The notes under the pieces are model-generated. The model searched no databases. It saw only the letters and a list, made by a program, of their open reading frames with translations, and had not been told where the DNA came from. Position numbers and translations under genes: made by a program. A stretch of 64,000 bases of DNA from Chitinophaga sp. GbtcB8 (lineage in GTDB: Bacteria > Bacteroidota > Bacteroidia > Chitinophagales > Chitinophagaceae), in NCBI RefSeq assembly GCF_019091455.1, contig NZ_JAGXJN010000016.1, positions 62,001-126,000 of the forward strand, written 5' to 3'. Every line of letters begins with the position of its first letter. Position 1 is the stretch's first letter. Of the stretch, positions 45,396 to 55,300 are shown piece after piece.

Positions 45396-46313
45396 TTGAA
45401 AAGCAAGATCTTCAGCGGCTTTGACGCACTGTTAATTCCTGTGGGGGATACGCAGATCTTCATCCGGAAAGCAGGTTCCGGTTATCCCGTTTTATTGTTG
45501 CACGGTTTTCCTCAGACGCATGTGATGTGGCGGGATGTAGCCCCCCTTTTGGCTGGGCATTTTACGGTTATCTGCGCTGATCTCACCGGCTATGGTGAGA
45601 GTGGTTGTCCCGGATCAGACCCCTTCCACAGCAGATACAGCAAACGTGCAATGGCAAATGATATGGTGGCTTTAATGAAAGCACTTGGCTTTGACCGCTT
45701 TGTTGTCGCAGGCCATGACCGGGGCGGGCGTGTGGCTTATCGTATGGCGCTTGATCATCCCGGGGCAATCAGCAGCCTGGCTGTGCTGGATATCATTCCC
45801 GGACTGGAAGTTTGGAATAGGATTAACCCGGAGCTAATGCTTGCCTTCTGGCCATGGTCTTTTATGGCGCAACCAGCTCCATTGCCTGAAGAACTGGTTG
45901 CATCTTCTGCCAGTACAATCATTGATCATACGCTTACGATGTGGGGTTCTTCATTTTCATCTTTTGATCCGCTGGTGCGCAGTACATATCAGAAAACACT
46001 GGAAGATCCCGCCCGGGTCCATGCAATCTGCGAGGAGTTCCGCGCAGCTGCTACTGTAGACCGTGACCATGATCAGCGGGATCGTGAGATAGGGATAAAG
46101 ATTAAATGTCCTCTACTTGCAATCTGGTCAGCTGAGGGTGGATTAAACCGCTGGTATGAGCCGCAGGGAGGACCGCTCGGAATATGGAACCTATGGGCCG
46201 ATACCGTTGCAGGCGGGCCTGTAAAAGGCGGGCATTTCTTTCCGGAGGAATTTCCAGTGGAGACAGCCGAACAATTGATAACGTTTTTTCTAAGCCGTGA
46301 ACATAAATCTTAG
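45396..46313 (+). CDS. Haloacetate-dehalogenase-like alpha/beta hydrolase
   Basis: The 305 residues start at a TTG. Family motifs are HGFPQ at 36-40, the nucleophile turn GHDRGG with Asp108, MALDHP, LDIIPGLEVW, and GGHFFPEEFP with the catalytic His. The segment FWPWSFMAQPAPLPE corresponds to the halide pocket. In fluoroacetate dehalogenases this reads H-W; here it reads P-W. The nucleophile and the two arginines after it (Arg109, Arg112) remain. It is probably a dehalogenase or epoxide-hydrolase-like enzyme of changed specificity. Confidence 0.78.
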   Translation: MKSKIFSGFDALLIPVGDTQIFIRKAGSGYPVLLLHGFPQTHVMWRDVAPLLAGHFTVICADLTGYGESGCPGSDPFHSRYSKRAMANDMVALMKALGFDRFVVAGHDRGGRVAYRMALDHPGAISSLAVLDIIPGLEVWNRINPELMLAFWPWSFMAQPAPLPEELVASSASTIIDHTLTMWGSSFSSFDPLVRSTYQKTLEDPARVHAICEEFRAAATVDRDHDQRDREIGIKIKCPLLAIWSAEGGLNRWYEPQGGPLGIWNLWADTVAGGPVKGGHFFPEEFPVETAEQLITFFLSREHKS

Positions 46314-46418
46314 GAGTTATCCGTAACGGAAAGCGCCACCACCAGCTTTAAACTGTTTAGTGACTTGAATCAGATGCTCAATAATATGTTTTTGTACTCA
46401 ATGGAATATGGGCTAAAA

Positions 46419-47360
46419 TCAATGCCCCTCTCCCGCCCAACTTAGGGATTCCTGAATTGCTTCCAACGAACTATACCGGGGACGGTAATCCAGTAACCGG
46501 CGCGCCTTTTCAATGCTGCCAATTGAACTATGCAATAAATGATCCCAGGAAAGACGGGCATCCTCTTCTGATACTGACTGACGAAATTCCTCCCAGGGAA
46601 CAAAGCGCAGGTTTGCTTTTTGGCCGTACCATTCAGCCATAGCTTCCGCATATCCACGCCAGGTCATAGCTTTCTCTGACAGGATATGAAAATTTTCCCC
46701 AATTGCCTGCTCCCCGTTTATCAACGCCTGCATAAAACCTGCAGCAACATCATCGGCATGAACATGATGCAGCGTCTCCAAACCTAAGTTCGGGATCAGT
46801 ACTTCCTGGCCATTGGCTAATTGAGAAAAAACCTGCCGGTTAAGGTTTCCCAAAGGATTAATAGGGTTCCATCCCGGGCCCACAATATGGCCGGGATGCA
46901 ATACCGTAGCGGGAAAACGATCCTGATCTACTTCTTCTAATAAATAAGCTTCAATTGCTGCTTTCTGAATGCCATATTCGCCCAAAGGACGCCTTGGGTG
47001 CGATTCTTCAGACGGGGCTTCAACTTTATGCCCGTGTACCCAAATGGTTCCGCAATGCAGATAGTGCGCCAAACGATCTTGCAAAGCGTCAACTATCTGA
47101 CGCGCACTTTCCAGCTTAAAACAAATGAGATCTATAACAACCTGTGGCGACAAGTCTGCTACAGCCTGGCCAAAAGCGCCATTTTCTTCGAGTTGTGTGC
47201 GGTCTAAAGTTACCCATTGAACATCCTGCCACGCATCATGCATCTGGTAAGGGGTTTTCTGTTGGCGGCTCACTACTGTTACCTGATGGCCAGCTTCAAT
47301 CAAGCGCGGAATTAAAAATGTGCCTATATGTCCGGTACCGCCAATTACTACTACTTTCAT
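46419..47360 (-). CDS. NAD(P)-dependent epimerase/dehydratase family protein
   Basis: The 313 residues open with the Rossmann motif VVVIGGTGHIGTFLIPRL. The extended-SDR Y-x-x-x-K is seen in EYGIQKAAIEAYL, and VLHPGHIVGPGWNPINP is typical of sugar-nucleotide-type epimerases. It is cytosolic. The substrate is unknown. It stands alone between two plus-strand hydrolase genes. Confidence 0.82.
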   Translation of the reverse strand: MKVVVIGGTGHIGTFLIPRLIEAGHQVTVVSRQQKTPYQMHDAWQDVQWVTLDRTQLEENGAFGQAVADLSPQVVIDLICFKLESARQIVDALQDRLAHYLHCGTIWVHGHKVEAPSEESHPRRPLGEYGIQKAAIEAYLLEEVDQDRFPATVLHPGHIVGPGWNPINPLGNLNRQVFSQLANGQEVLIPNLGLETLHHVHADDVAAGFMQALINGEQAIGENFHILSEKAMTWRGYAEAMAEWYGQKANLRFVPWEEFRQSVSEEDARLSWDHLLHSSIGSIEKARRLLDYRPRYSSLEAIQESLSWAGEGH

Positions 47361-47475
47361 ACTGTTATAATTAAGTGTTGTGAAATACAGTTGTTATTTT
47401 ATATCTAAATAATGAAAAAAAAGCTGAATTCCTAACCAGATTAGTGTATATTATTCTTTAGACAAGCCGCTCACT

Positions 47476-48618
47476 ATGACCGTTATTATGACCAAAAGCA
47501 AAACAACCCTCTTCCTCCATTCAATTTTATACGCTGTACTTGTGCTGACTGTTTCCTTTTGCAGCGGACAGCAACGGGCAATACCAGGCGACAACCCGCT
47601 CCTAACCAGGCTGGATTCATTAGTTGATGAAAGCGCACGGCGTTATTTCCATGATAAAAAAGCTGTAGGGCTATCGATAGGAGTTGTGCAGAAAGGTACC
47701 GTTCACTTTTATAATTACGGAGAAACAAAAGCCGGCAACAAACAGCTTCCGGATAACCATACTATTTATGAGATCGGGTCAACTACCAAATCATTTACAG
47801 GCATCATACTAGGACAAGCGATATTAGACAAAAAGATCCGGCTGGACGATGATATACGCCTCTACCTGAAAGGGGATTATCCGAACCTGAGCTACAAGGG
47901 AATACCCATCAGGATACGTGACCTGACCAACCATACCTCAAGGATAACACGCATTTTTCCCAATATGTGGCAACGGCCGGATTACGATTCGCTTGATCCG
48001 CTGCACAATTATAACCGGCAGCTGCTTTATGAGGGCCTGCACCAGATGAAGATGGATAAACAGCCGGGCAAGGTCTATTCCTACTCCAACATGGCAGTGG
48101 CCTTGCTGGGTACTATATTGGAGGATGCTTACGGGCAGGGCTACTTTACACTGGTATCAGATAACATCCTTACCCCTTTGCAGATGAAGGACACCCGCAT
48201 CGATATACGATCATTGCCGGCCAGCCGCATTGCCTGGCCGCATGACGAGCAGCGAAAAGTGGTGCCCTTATGGGATGTATCCCTGCTGCCTGCAATGGGT
48301 GCATTACGGTCTTCCACAGCCGACATGGTTAAATTTATCAGCGCCAACAACAAAGAGATTAGTCCCGCTATAACACTGTCCCACCGTGTTACATTCGGCA
48401 CCGAAAAGGAAGGCATGGGCCTGAACTGGTTTATTCACAGTACACCTGAAGGTTATAAGGTGCTTGAACATAGCGGCGGAACAGGCGGTTCGCGCAGCTC
48501 GCTGGAATGTTTCCCGCAGCTTAACGCCGGTTTTGTGATACTCACCAACAGCCTTGCCAATCGTAATAACCTGGAAGATGAGCTGGCTGAAATTGTGGTT
48601 GCACAGTCAAAAGATTGA
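47476..48618 (+). CDS. Class-C beta-lactamase-like serine hydrolase, intact
   Basis: The 380 residues include a signal peptide (ILYAVLVLTVSFCSGQ). The S-x-x-K nucleophile is Ser102-T-T-Lys105 in EIGSTTKSFTG, the Y-x-N motif is in VYSYSNMAVALLG, and the late motif is HSGGTGG. All catalytic elements are present, unlike in the two broken relatives at 28.9 and 32.2 kb. It is an exported penicillin-binding-protein-like or esterase-like enzyme. True beta-lactam hydrolysis is uncertain. The ATG at 47488 is an equally good start. Confidence 0.85.
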   Translation: MTVIMTKSKTTLFLHSILYAVLVLTVSFCSGQQRAIPGDNPLLTRLDSLVDESARRYFHDKKAVGLSIGVVQKGTVHFYNYGETKAGNKQLPDNHTIYEIGSTTKSFTGIILGQAILDKKIRLDDDIRLYLKGDYPNLSYKGIPIRIRDLTNHTSRITRIFPNMWQRPDYDSLDPLHNYNRQLLYEGLHQMKMDKQPGKVYSYSNMAVALLGTILEDAYGQGYFTLVSDNILTPLQMKDTRIDIRSLPASRIAWPHDEQRKVVPLWDVSLLPAMGALRSSTADMVKFISANNKEISPAITLSHRVTFGTEKEGMGLNWFIHSTPEGYKVLEHSGGTGGSRSSLECFPQLNAGFVILTNSLANRNNLEDELAEIVVAQSKD

Positions 48619-48630
48619 ATCACACCCACC

Positions 48631-49269
48631 TTATTTTTTCCCGGTCCAGATATAGGCCCGCCTGGTTTGGTATTCCATATCCTTATGCGGGCGCCTCTCT
48701 ATGGCATCAATAACATTAAAACCCGTTTCATAAAGTAATGCTACTATATCATCTGTCTTAAAAAAGAATAGATCAATATCTACTTCTTTATCATGAGCTT
48801 TGTCAAAGTGAACGATCTCATCCCCTACGTGATAAGAAAACAAAAAATCTCCCCCGGGCTTCAACACCCTGTTTATTTCTCCGAAACAGGTCTTCACCTG
48901 ATCAAGAGTAAAATGTACGATCGCGTAGAATGCAAGCGCGCTTCCAAGATGTGCTGACGGATAATCGATATTCAACAAGTCCCTTGTTTCAAATTTAATC
49001 TGAGGGGAAAGTTTCCGGGCTACATTAACCATCGCAGGCGACAGGTCAGTACCAACAATATTTTTCATGCCATTGTCGTACAGGAATTTTGTTGTTTGTC
49101 CGGGACCGCAGCCAAAATCGGCACAGAGGCCCTTGTCTTTATTGGCAGATGCAAATTCCTTCAATAATAACCGGTCTACATGTTTTTTGTTGAGCTCATC
49201 AAAACGCTCAACTGCATAGTCGCCGGCTACCTGGTTATAACAGTCTAATACTTTTTCCTGTGAATTCAT
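48631..49269 (-). CDS. Class I SAM-dependent methyltransferase
   Basis: The 212 residues have motif I CADFGCGPGQTTKFLY, motif II IVGTDLSPAMVNVA and the following ALAFYAIVHFTLDQV. It starts one base after the alcohol dehydrogenase stop, so the two genes form an operon. The substrate is unknown. Confidence 0.82.
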   Translation of the reverse strand: MNSQEKVLDCYNQVAGDYAVERFDELNKKHVDRLLLKEFASANKDKGLCADFGCGPGQTTKFLYDNGMKNIVGTDLSPAMVNVARKLSPQIKFETRDLLNIDYPSAHLGSALAFYAIVHFTLDQVKTCFGEINRVLKPGGDFLFSYHVGDEIVHFDKAHDKEVDIDLFFFKTDDIVALLYETGFNVIDAIERRPHKDMEYQTRRAYIWTGKK

Positions 49270-49270
49270 A

Positions 49271-50278
49271 TTATTCCTGGTTTTTCAATACTAAGCGGAT
49301 CTTTACTTCTCCTGTCCGTACCTTTTCTATTGCTTCATTCATTTCAGAGAATGACATAACCTCTACCATGCTCTCAATATTATGCTTTGCTGCAAAATCA
49401 AGCATATCCATCATATCCTTGCAGCTACCTACATAATTTCCATAAATAGTCCGCTGGGCATAATCGTATAACAAGCCAATGCTAATTGACTGCTTTTCCA
49501 GAGGCGAAGCCACCACGCAAAACTTCCCCTGCGGTTTAAGGGTCTTCAAAAAAGCGTCCAGGTCATACCCGGCATTCAAGGTGGAGATAATAAAATCAAA
49601 TTTCTTATCCAGAGCTGATAGGCTATCCGGGTTTGAGCTAAGTATAAATTCAGCTCCCAGCTGGTTAATCATCTCTTTCTTTTCCAAAGAATGGGAAAAT
49701 GCATAAACCTTATGCCCCATTTTATGTAAGAACTGGATTGCCAGCTGACCAAGGCCACCGGCTCCCAGAACGCCCACAACGGAATTGGCCGGCAATTGTG
49801 CTTTCACAATTCCTGCATACACGGCAAGGCCGGATGATAACAAAGGAACGGACTTTGCCGAATGAAGCGCCGGTGAAAGCTTGAAGGCAAACCGGTTATC
49901 AACAACAATATGTTCGGCCAGGCCGCCATAACAATGCACACCAATTACTTTTTGCTGCGCGCAAAACTGCTCATTACCCGCTTTACAGAACTCACACTCA
50001 AAACAAGCCTCCTGCTGATAACCAACACCAACAAGATCGCTCACTTTTAACGCTGTTACCCTGGAGCCGGTTTCTTCAACAGACCCCACAATTTCATGTC
50101 CCGGAACAAGCGGATATTTTGTATCGCCCCAGTCATTACTGATGAATTGAACATCTCCTCTTGCAATAGAACAGTAAAGGATCTTTATCCTTACCTCATT
50201 CTCACCAACAGATCTTTCATAGTAAAAAGGTTCCGCCTTTCCACCTTCCTGTTTAATTCCATATGCTTTTATTTTCAT
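49271..50278 (-). CDS. Zinc-type alcohol dehydrogenase (MDR) lacking catalytic-zinc cysteines
   Basis: This 335-residue MDR protein is closest in layout to cinnamyl-alcohol-dehydrogenase-like enzymes. The structural-zinc cysteines (92, 95, 98 and 106 in CFECEFCKAGNEQFC) and the cofactor loop GAGGLG (172-177) are intact. The first catalytic ligand, normally Cys in the C-x-x-C-H-S-D segment, is Ala39 (YCSIARGD). The third, normally Cys in PLLCAG, is Ser148 (PLLSSG). His61-Glu62 remains. A catalytic zinc is therefore unlikely; the enzyme may act as a zinc-independent reductase or use altered ligands. It is first in an operon with the methyltransferase. Confidence 0.83.
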   Translation of the reverse strand: MKIKAYGIKQEGGKAEPFYYERSVGENEVRIKILYCSIARGDVQFISNDWGDTKYPLVPGHEIVGSVEETGSRVTALKVSDLVGVGYQQEACFECEFCKAGNEQFCAQQKVIGVHCYGGLAEHIVVDNRFAFKLSPALHSAKSVPLLSSGLAVYAGIVKAQLPANSVVGVLGAGGLGQLAIQFLHKMGHKVYAFSHSLEKKEMINQLGAEFILSSNPDSLSALDKKFDFIISTLNAGYDLDAFLKTLKPQGKFCVVASPLEKQSISIGLLYDYAQRTIYGNYVGSCKDMMDMLDFAAKHNIESMVEVMSFSEMNEAIEKVRTGEVKIRLVLKNQE

Positions 50279-50477
50279 AAGCAGTACAATGAATTTATAG
50301 GTCTTAATGTAGATGCCGCTTTTCTTAAGAAAATTATCAGGATAGCTGTCTGTTATGGAAGAGTAGATCTTTTGTCAAAATGTCCAACTTATCTACTGTT
50401 TATCCTAAACGAAAATAACTATAGTAATATAGGTAAAAACTATCTATTGCCATTAATAGCAAATAAATCTCTAAAGC

Positions 50478-50512
50478 AAAAAAAGTTGCAGGGATGACCT
50501 GCAACTTTTTTT
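50478..50512 (-). terminator. Terminator of the second FecR-SusCD operon
   Basis: A 15-bp perfect stem (50478-50492 with 50498-50512) closes a 5-nt loop, with seven T at the end on either strand. It lies about 17 nt after the susD stop codon. Confidence 0.8.
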
Positions 50513-50528
50513 AAATGAATATCTTCAC

Positions 50529-52313
50529 TCAATATCCAGGGTTTTGCACAAGTTTCGGATTCCGGTCTCTTGCATCCTGTGGCACCGGGTTCAGATACAT
50601 CTTCGCGGTAAACACATGCGGATGGTTCAGTGGCACAACTTCGTACTTCCACACGCCTGAATTGTTATTGGGTACCGTATTCGAGATCTTCATAGCATGT
50701 TTGTCCACATTCATCACGGTGCTGGCGGTTTTCCAGCGGATGATATCATAAAAGCGTTTCTGCTCAAAGCAGAGCTCTACCCTCCTTTCGTGATAAATAG
50801 CGGTCCGCATCTCTGACTGGGATAGTCCGGGCGCCAGGTCGGGCAGACCCGCTCTTTTGCGGATCTGGTTAATGGCGTTGTATACGCTGGCATCAGGTCC
50901 CACGGCTTCGTTCTGTGCTTCCGCATATCCCAGCAATACTTCCGCGTAGCGGTAATAAATAAAGTTAGCGCCGCTTACTGCGCCACCGCCGGGCCGTACC
51001 AGTGGGTTAAGCCGCTTCTTAAAATAGTAGCCGGTGTTACCTACATCATCAGTTCCAAAATCAATCTGGTTTTTGGAAGGACGTACTTTATCTATCCGGG
51101 TGTATATGGTATCGCCTTTGTCCATCCAGGTCATTTTATAGGGTGCGCCGTCATATACGATCCAGTCGTAAAAGCGCTTCTCACGGCCTATGTAGGGGCG
51201 CTGTGGATCATAACCGGAAGTGGGGTCGGTGATGGATTTTCCATTTGCCATAAAAAACTGGTCTACCAGCTCCTGCGTGGGGCAGTAGTTACCCCAGGTG
51301 TAGTAGGCGCCGTTGATCCACACCGGGCCGCCATATTGTTCAAAGGAAGATCCCATTATGTTGGCCACTACCTGCCGGTCCCACACCACTTCCGAATGGT
51401 ATTCATTGGCTTCGTACCAGATGGAGGAAGGATCGGGAAACAGCTCATATGCTTTGCCGTTGCCATAGCTGTCAATGAACTGTTTGAATGTAGCAGCGGC
51501 CTTGTTCCAGCGTTGAGCATCGTAGTCATTATAACCGGCTACTTTATGGGGGTCATTGCCTGCGGCGGGTTGTGCAGCGTTGAAAGCAGGGCTGGCGGCA
51601 TAGAGCTCCACCCATCCCTTTAAGGCCAGCGCAGCACCAAGGGTGGCCCGGCCGGCATCTGCATCACCTTTGTTGTATTTAGGCGGCAGGTGACCATCTT
51701 TCGTGATGGAATCCAGCTGCGTGGTGATGAAACTTACTGTTTCAGCAAAGGTGCTCCTGGGAGTATAAATGGCGGCGCTGTCCATCGTACGCCTGTCTGC
51801 GGGAACGGTAATAATGGGCAGTCCGCCAATGTGCATCCACAGCTCACTGTAAAAAAAGGCGCGGAGGAACCGGGCTTCATCCAGCCGTTTGTTCAGCCAC
51901 TCCGGTGTGAAGTTGGCTGCATTATTACGCACTTCTGTAATAAAAGTGTTGCATTTGCGGATGTTGGTGAAGGTAGTTGTCCAGTTGGTGAGATCCCCGG
52001 AACCGGTAATGCCCCCCCATACGGTATAGTCGTTGGAGGAGGCTTCTACAATGCCCTGTTTCCAGTTATAGGATGTATAATAAAAGCCGGCGTCGTTATC
52101 GTCGGTGAAGTTATCCAGGTTTTCCGGCTGGTTCCAATAGTTAGGTAATGCGCTGTAGATATCATTGAGGAAAAGATCGGCATTCCCTTCGGTGCTCCAC
52201 TGGATGGCATCCGTAAGTTTTGTCTTATCGGTATTTTCCAGGAATTCTTTTTTGCACGACAGGATACTGAGCAACAGTATAACAGCGGGCAAGAGACGTA
52301 TGAATCGGGTCAT
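50529..52313 (-). CDS. RagB/SusD-family nutrient-binding lipoprotein
   Basis: This 594-residue lipoprotein has a lipobox SILSC (Cys20). SusD signatures include INQIRKRAGLPDLAPGLSQS and YHERRVELCFEQKRFYDIIR. It is the last gene of the sigma-FecR-SusC-SusD operon, 25 nt after susC, and precedes a strong terminator. It should bind the ligand of its SusC partner. No polysaccharide enzyme is in the operon. Confidence 0.93.
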   Translation of the reverse strand: MTRFIRLLPAVILLLSILSCKKEFLENTDKTKLTDAIQWSTEGNADLFLNDIYSALPNYWNQPENLDNFTDDNDAGFYYTSYNWKQGIVEASSNDYTVWGGITGSGDLTNWTTTFTNIRKCNTFITEVRNNAANFTPEWLNKRLDEARFLRAFFYSELWMHIGGLPIITVPADRRTMDSAAIYTPRSTFAETVSFITTQLDSITKDGHLPPKYNKGDADAGRATLGAALALKGWVELYAASPAFNAAQPAAGNDPHKVAGYNDYDAQRWNKAAATFKQFIDSYGNGKAYELFPDPSSIWYEANEYHSEVVWDRQVVANIMGSSFEQYGGPVWINGAYYTWGNYCPTQELVDQFFMANGKSITDPTSGYDPQRPYIGREKRFYDWIVYDGAPYKMTWMDKGDTIYTRIDKVRPSKNQIDFGTDDVGNTGYYFKKRLNPLVRPGGGAVSGANFIYYRYAEVLLGYAEAQNEAVGPDASVYNAINQIRKRAGLPDLAPGLSQSEMRTAIYHERRVELCFEQKRFYDIIRWKTASTVMNVDKHAMKISNTVPNNNSGVWKYEVVPLNHPHVFTAKMYLNPVPQDARDRNPKLVQNPGY

Positions 52314-52338
52314 AATATTTTAGTTTAACGGGATGAAT

Positions 52339-55300
52339 CTAAAAATTCACATTTAGTCCAAACACAAATACCTTCTGATTAGGATAGGCAGTTTCCAGAT
52401 CAGTGTAACCTACTTCCGGGTCCATGAATTTCATTTTGCTGAAAGTGAGCAGGTTTTGCCCGGATACATAACAACGGACGCTCTGCATCTTCATTGCTTT
52501 GGAAATATTGGCAGGCAGCGTGTACCCCAGCACGGCAGTTTTTAAACGGAGATACCCCGTTTTCATCATCCAGAAATCAGAGTTCTGGGTGTTATTGGCG
52601 TAGGGCGACTGGTTTGCACGCGGATACTTTCCATCGGGCGTATTAGGTGTCCAGTGGTTGTTATAGTATTCGTAGGCTGAATTACTATTGTTGTTGTTAA
52701 AAGGCACTGTTTGAAAACCACGGAAGTTCAGGCTGGCCAGTGCAGCTCCCTGGAAGAATAAGCTGATGTCAAACCCTTTCCACGAGGCGCTGGGTGTGAA
52801 GCCGTAGGTGATGAAAGGGTATACCGGGTTACCGATCACGGTTTCATCATAGGAGTCTATTTTTCCGTCTGGCTTGCCATCGGGGCCGCCTATATCTGCA
52901 TAGCGGATATCGCCGGGATGCAGCACACCAAACTGGGCAACGTTGTATCCGTCATTGCTGTCAATAATACCATCGCTGTTCTTATCATCTGCCAGGGAAA
53001 ACAATCCCAGCGCATGATAGCCGAATTGCGTGCCGGTGGGCCTGCCTGTTCTGCTGCGGTTGGGATTATCGTGTGTGGCGGCAGTCTCAAACACCTGGAT
53101 CATTTTGTTTTTGGCGTAGCTGAAATTGCCGTTCAGGTTTACCTGCAAGCCATTGGAGAAACGATGGGTAGTACCGGCAGAAATATCGACACCATGGTTT
53201 TCCATGATGCCCTGGTTTTCATCGGAGAGGTTCAGGCCGTATTCTACCGGCACTGTTACTGCCGGTGGCAGCAGCATGCCTGTTCTTCTTTCATGAAAAT
53301 AATCTACTTCCAGTTTGAGCAAACCTTTCCATAAAGTAGCGTCTATCCCTATATCCGTTTTGGTGGATATTTCCCAGGTAATATTGGGATTGGCTTCCTG
53401 GGTGATGTTGGATCCCTGTACCATACTACCATTGCCAAAGGCATAGGCGTTGCCATATAAATTATAGCCGTTCAGGTACTGGAACGCCCTACCGGCCAGG
53501 TTTCCTGATTTTCCCCAGGATGCCCTTAGTTTAAGATACTCCAGCGCAGAGGGATGATCCGCTATAAAGTTTTCTTCAGAGATGATCCATCCTGCGGAGA
53601 AGGCAGGGAAGTAGCCCCAGCGTTTACCGGGAGCGAAGTAGTAGTGGCCGTCGTACCGGCCGGCTGCTTCAAAAAGATATTTCTGATCGTAGATGTAACC
53701 TACGCGGTATACAAATCCAAGCTGGCTGCCGGTAATGGTGGAGCCGTTGTTGTCAAAATCATTTTTGTTGGAGCTGCCCATCCCCAGCTCGTCGATATTC
53801 ACTGCAAAGTTATTGCGCCGGGCAGAGAAGCCGGTAGAGTCATTCTTACGTGCTTCTGCTACCAGCAGCCCTGTGAAGTCGTGTTTGCCAAAACTGTTAT
53901 GATAGTTGAGGAATCCCTGGTAGGTAAAGTACTGGTTTTTTGAATACTCCTGGTTCAGCCAGGTGTATGGAGCAGCGCTTCCTTCTGAAGTGGAGATCTG
54001 TTTCGTATAGGAGTAAGGGGTAGTTGCCGTATTCTGTGAATAAAAGTAATACGGCGTATGCCATCCTTTAACCGTAAAATCATTGGGGTCATAGCTGAAG
54101 GTTCCTTTTATGCTGAGCCCTTTAATGAAAGGCAGCTGTTGTTCCACAGCAATGGTGCTAAGCAGGGATGTGGCACTGCGGTGGGAGTAGCCTGCCTTCA
54201 GGATGCCTACCGGCGTATTACCTGCAAACTCGCCCCAGAGGCCATTACTATAATAAAGGTTGGTAATGGGGATCAGCTTGTACGCGCTGCGGAACAGCTG
54301 GCCCGGTGTGGTGGCCGCATCTACGCTGTTGGTGTTTTCGATGGCGCCAATAAGGGACAACGATACCGTGGTGGTAGGTGTGGCGCTTATTTCCATGTTT
54401 ACGTTATAATCGTAGCGTTTGTAATTCACCGGGTCAAACATACCATCCTGCTTAAGGAAACCTAGACCGGCATAATACCGCACTACTTTGGTGCCGCCGC
54501 TTATCTGCAGGTTATAGTTTTGAATGGGCGCGTGCATACGTACCAGGTCTTTGGTATTGCTGATGGGGTATTTATCGGGATCTTTAGCGTTCAGATCTGC
54601 ATACGTGTTAATGAGATCATCGGCGAAAGGTTGTTGTGTACCTCCGGGATTTTCATTCATATATGCTTCATTACGCAGGCGCATATAGTCCTGTGCATTC
54701 AGCATTTTAGGGTAATAGGTAGGCGTTTGAAAACCGTAATATGAATTTAATGCCAACGTTGGCATTCCTGTGTTGCCGCGTTTGGTCGTTATAAGGATAA
54801 CACCATTGGCGCCCCCTAATCCATAAGGCGCTACTGCGGCGGCATCTTTCAACACAGTAACGGAGGCAATGGAGCTGGGCGAAATTTCGTTGATGTTATT
54901 GCGGATGATCCCATCCACCACTATCAGCGGTGCGTTGTTGCCGGTTGTGGCAATGCCCCTGATGTGTATATCAGGATTATCCCTGCCCGGCTGGCCGCCA
55001 TTCGGGCGCATGCTGATGCCGGAAACATTTCCTGCCAGGGAATTGGAGATATTGGTAACCGGCGATTTTGCCAGCTCCTTTCCCTGCACAGCTGCTACAG
55101 ACGCGGTAGAGGAAGTTTTCTTCTGCGTACCGAAACCAACCACCACTACTTCATTTAAGCCGCTGGCGCTTTCTTTCAGGATAATGTTGATGGGATCTGC
55201 AGTACTTACTATTTCGGCTTGTTCATAACCCACGTAACTGAATACCAGGGTAACGCCGGTAGCAGCCTGCAGCTCAAAATGGCCATTCTCATTGGTCATG

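Noticed and set aside
47476-48618. True beta-lactamase
   Set aside because: The S-x-x-K, Y-S-N and HSGG motifs define the wider class-C-like serine hydrolase group; most such Bacteroidota proteins are not antibiotic-resistance enzymes.
53554-53943. Long open frames opposite susC and fecR genes (for example 53554-53943 and 56257-56712)
   Set aside because: They lie wholly inside well-supported genes on the other strand and carry no domain features.
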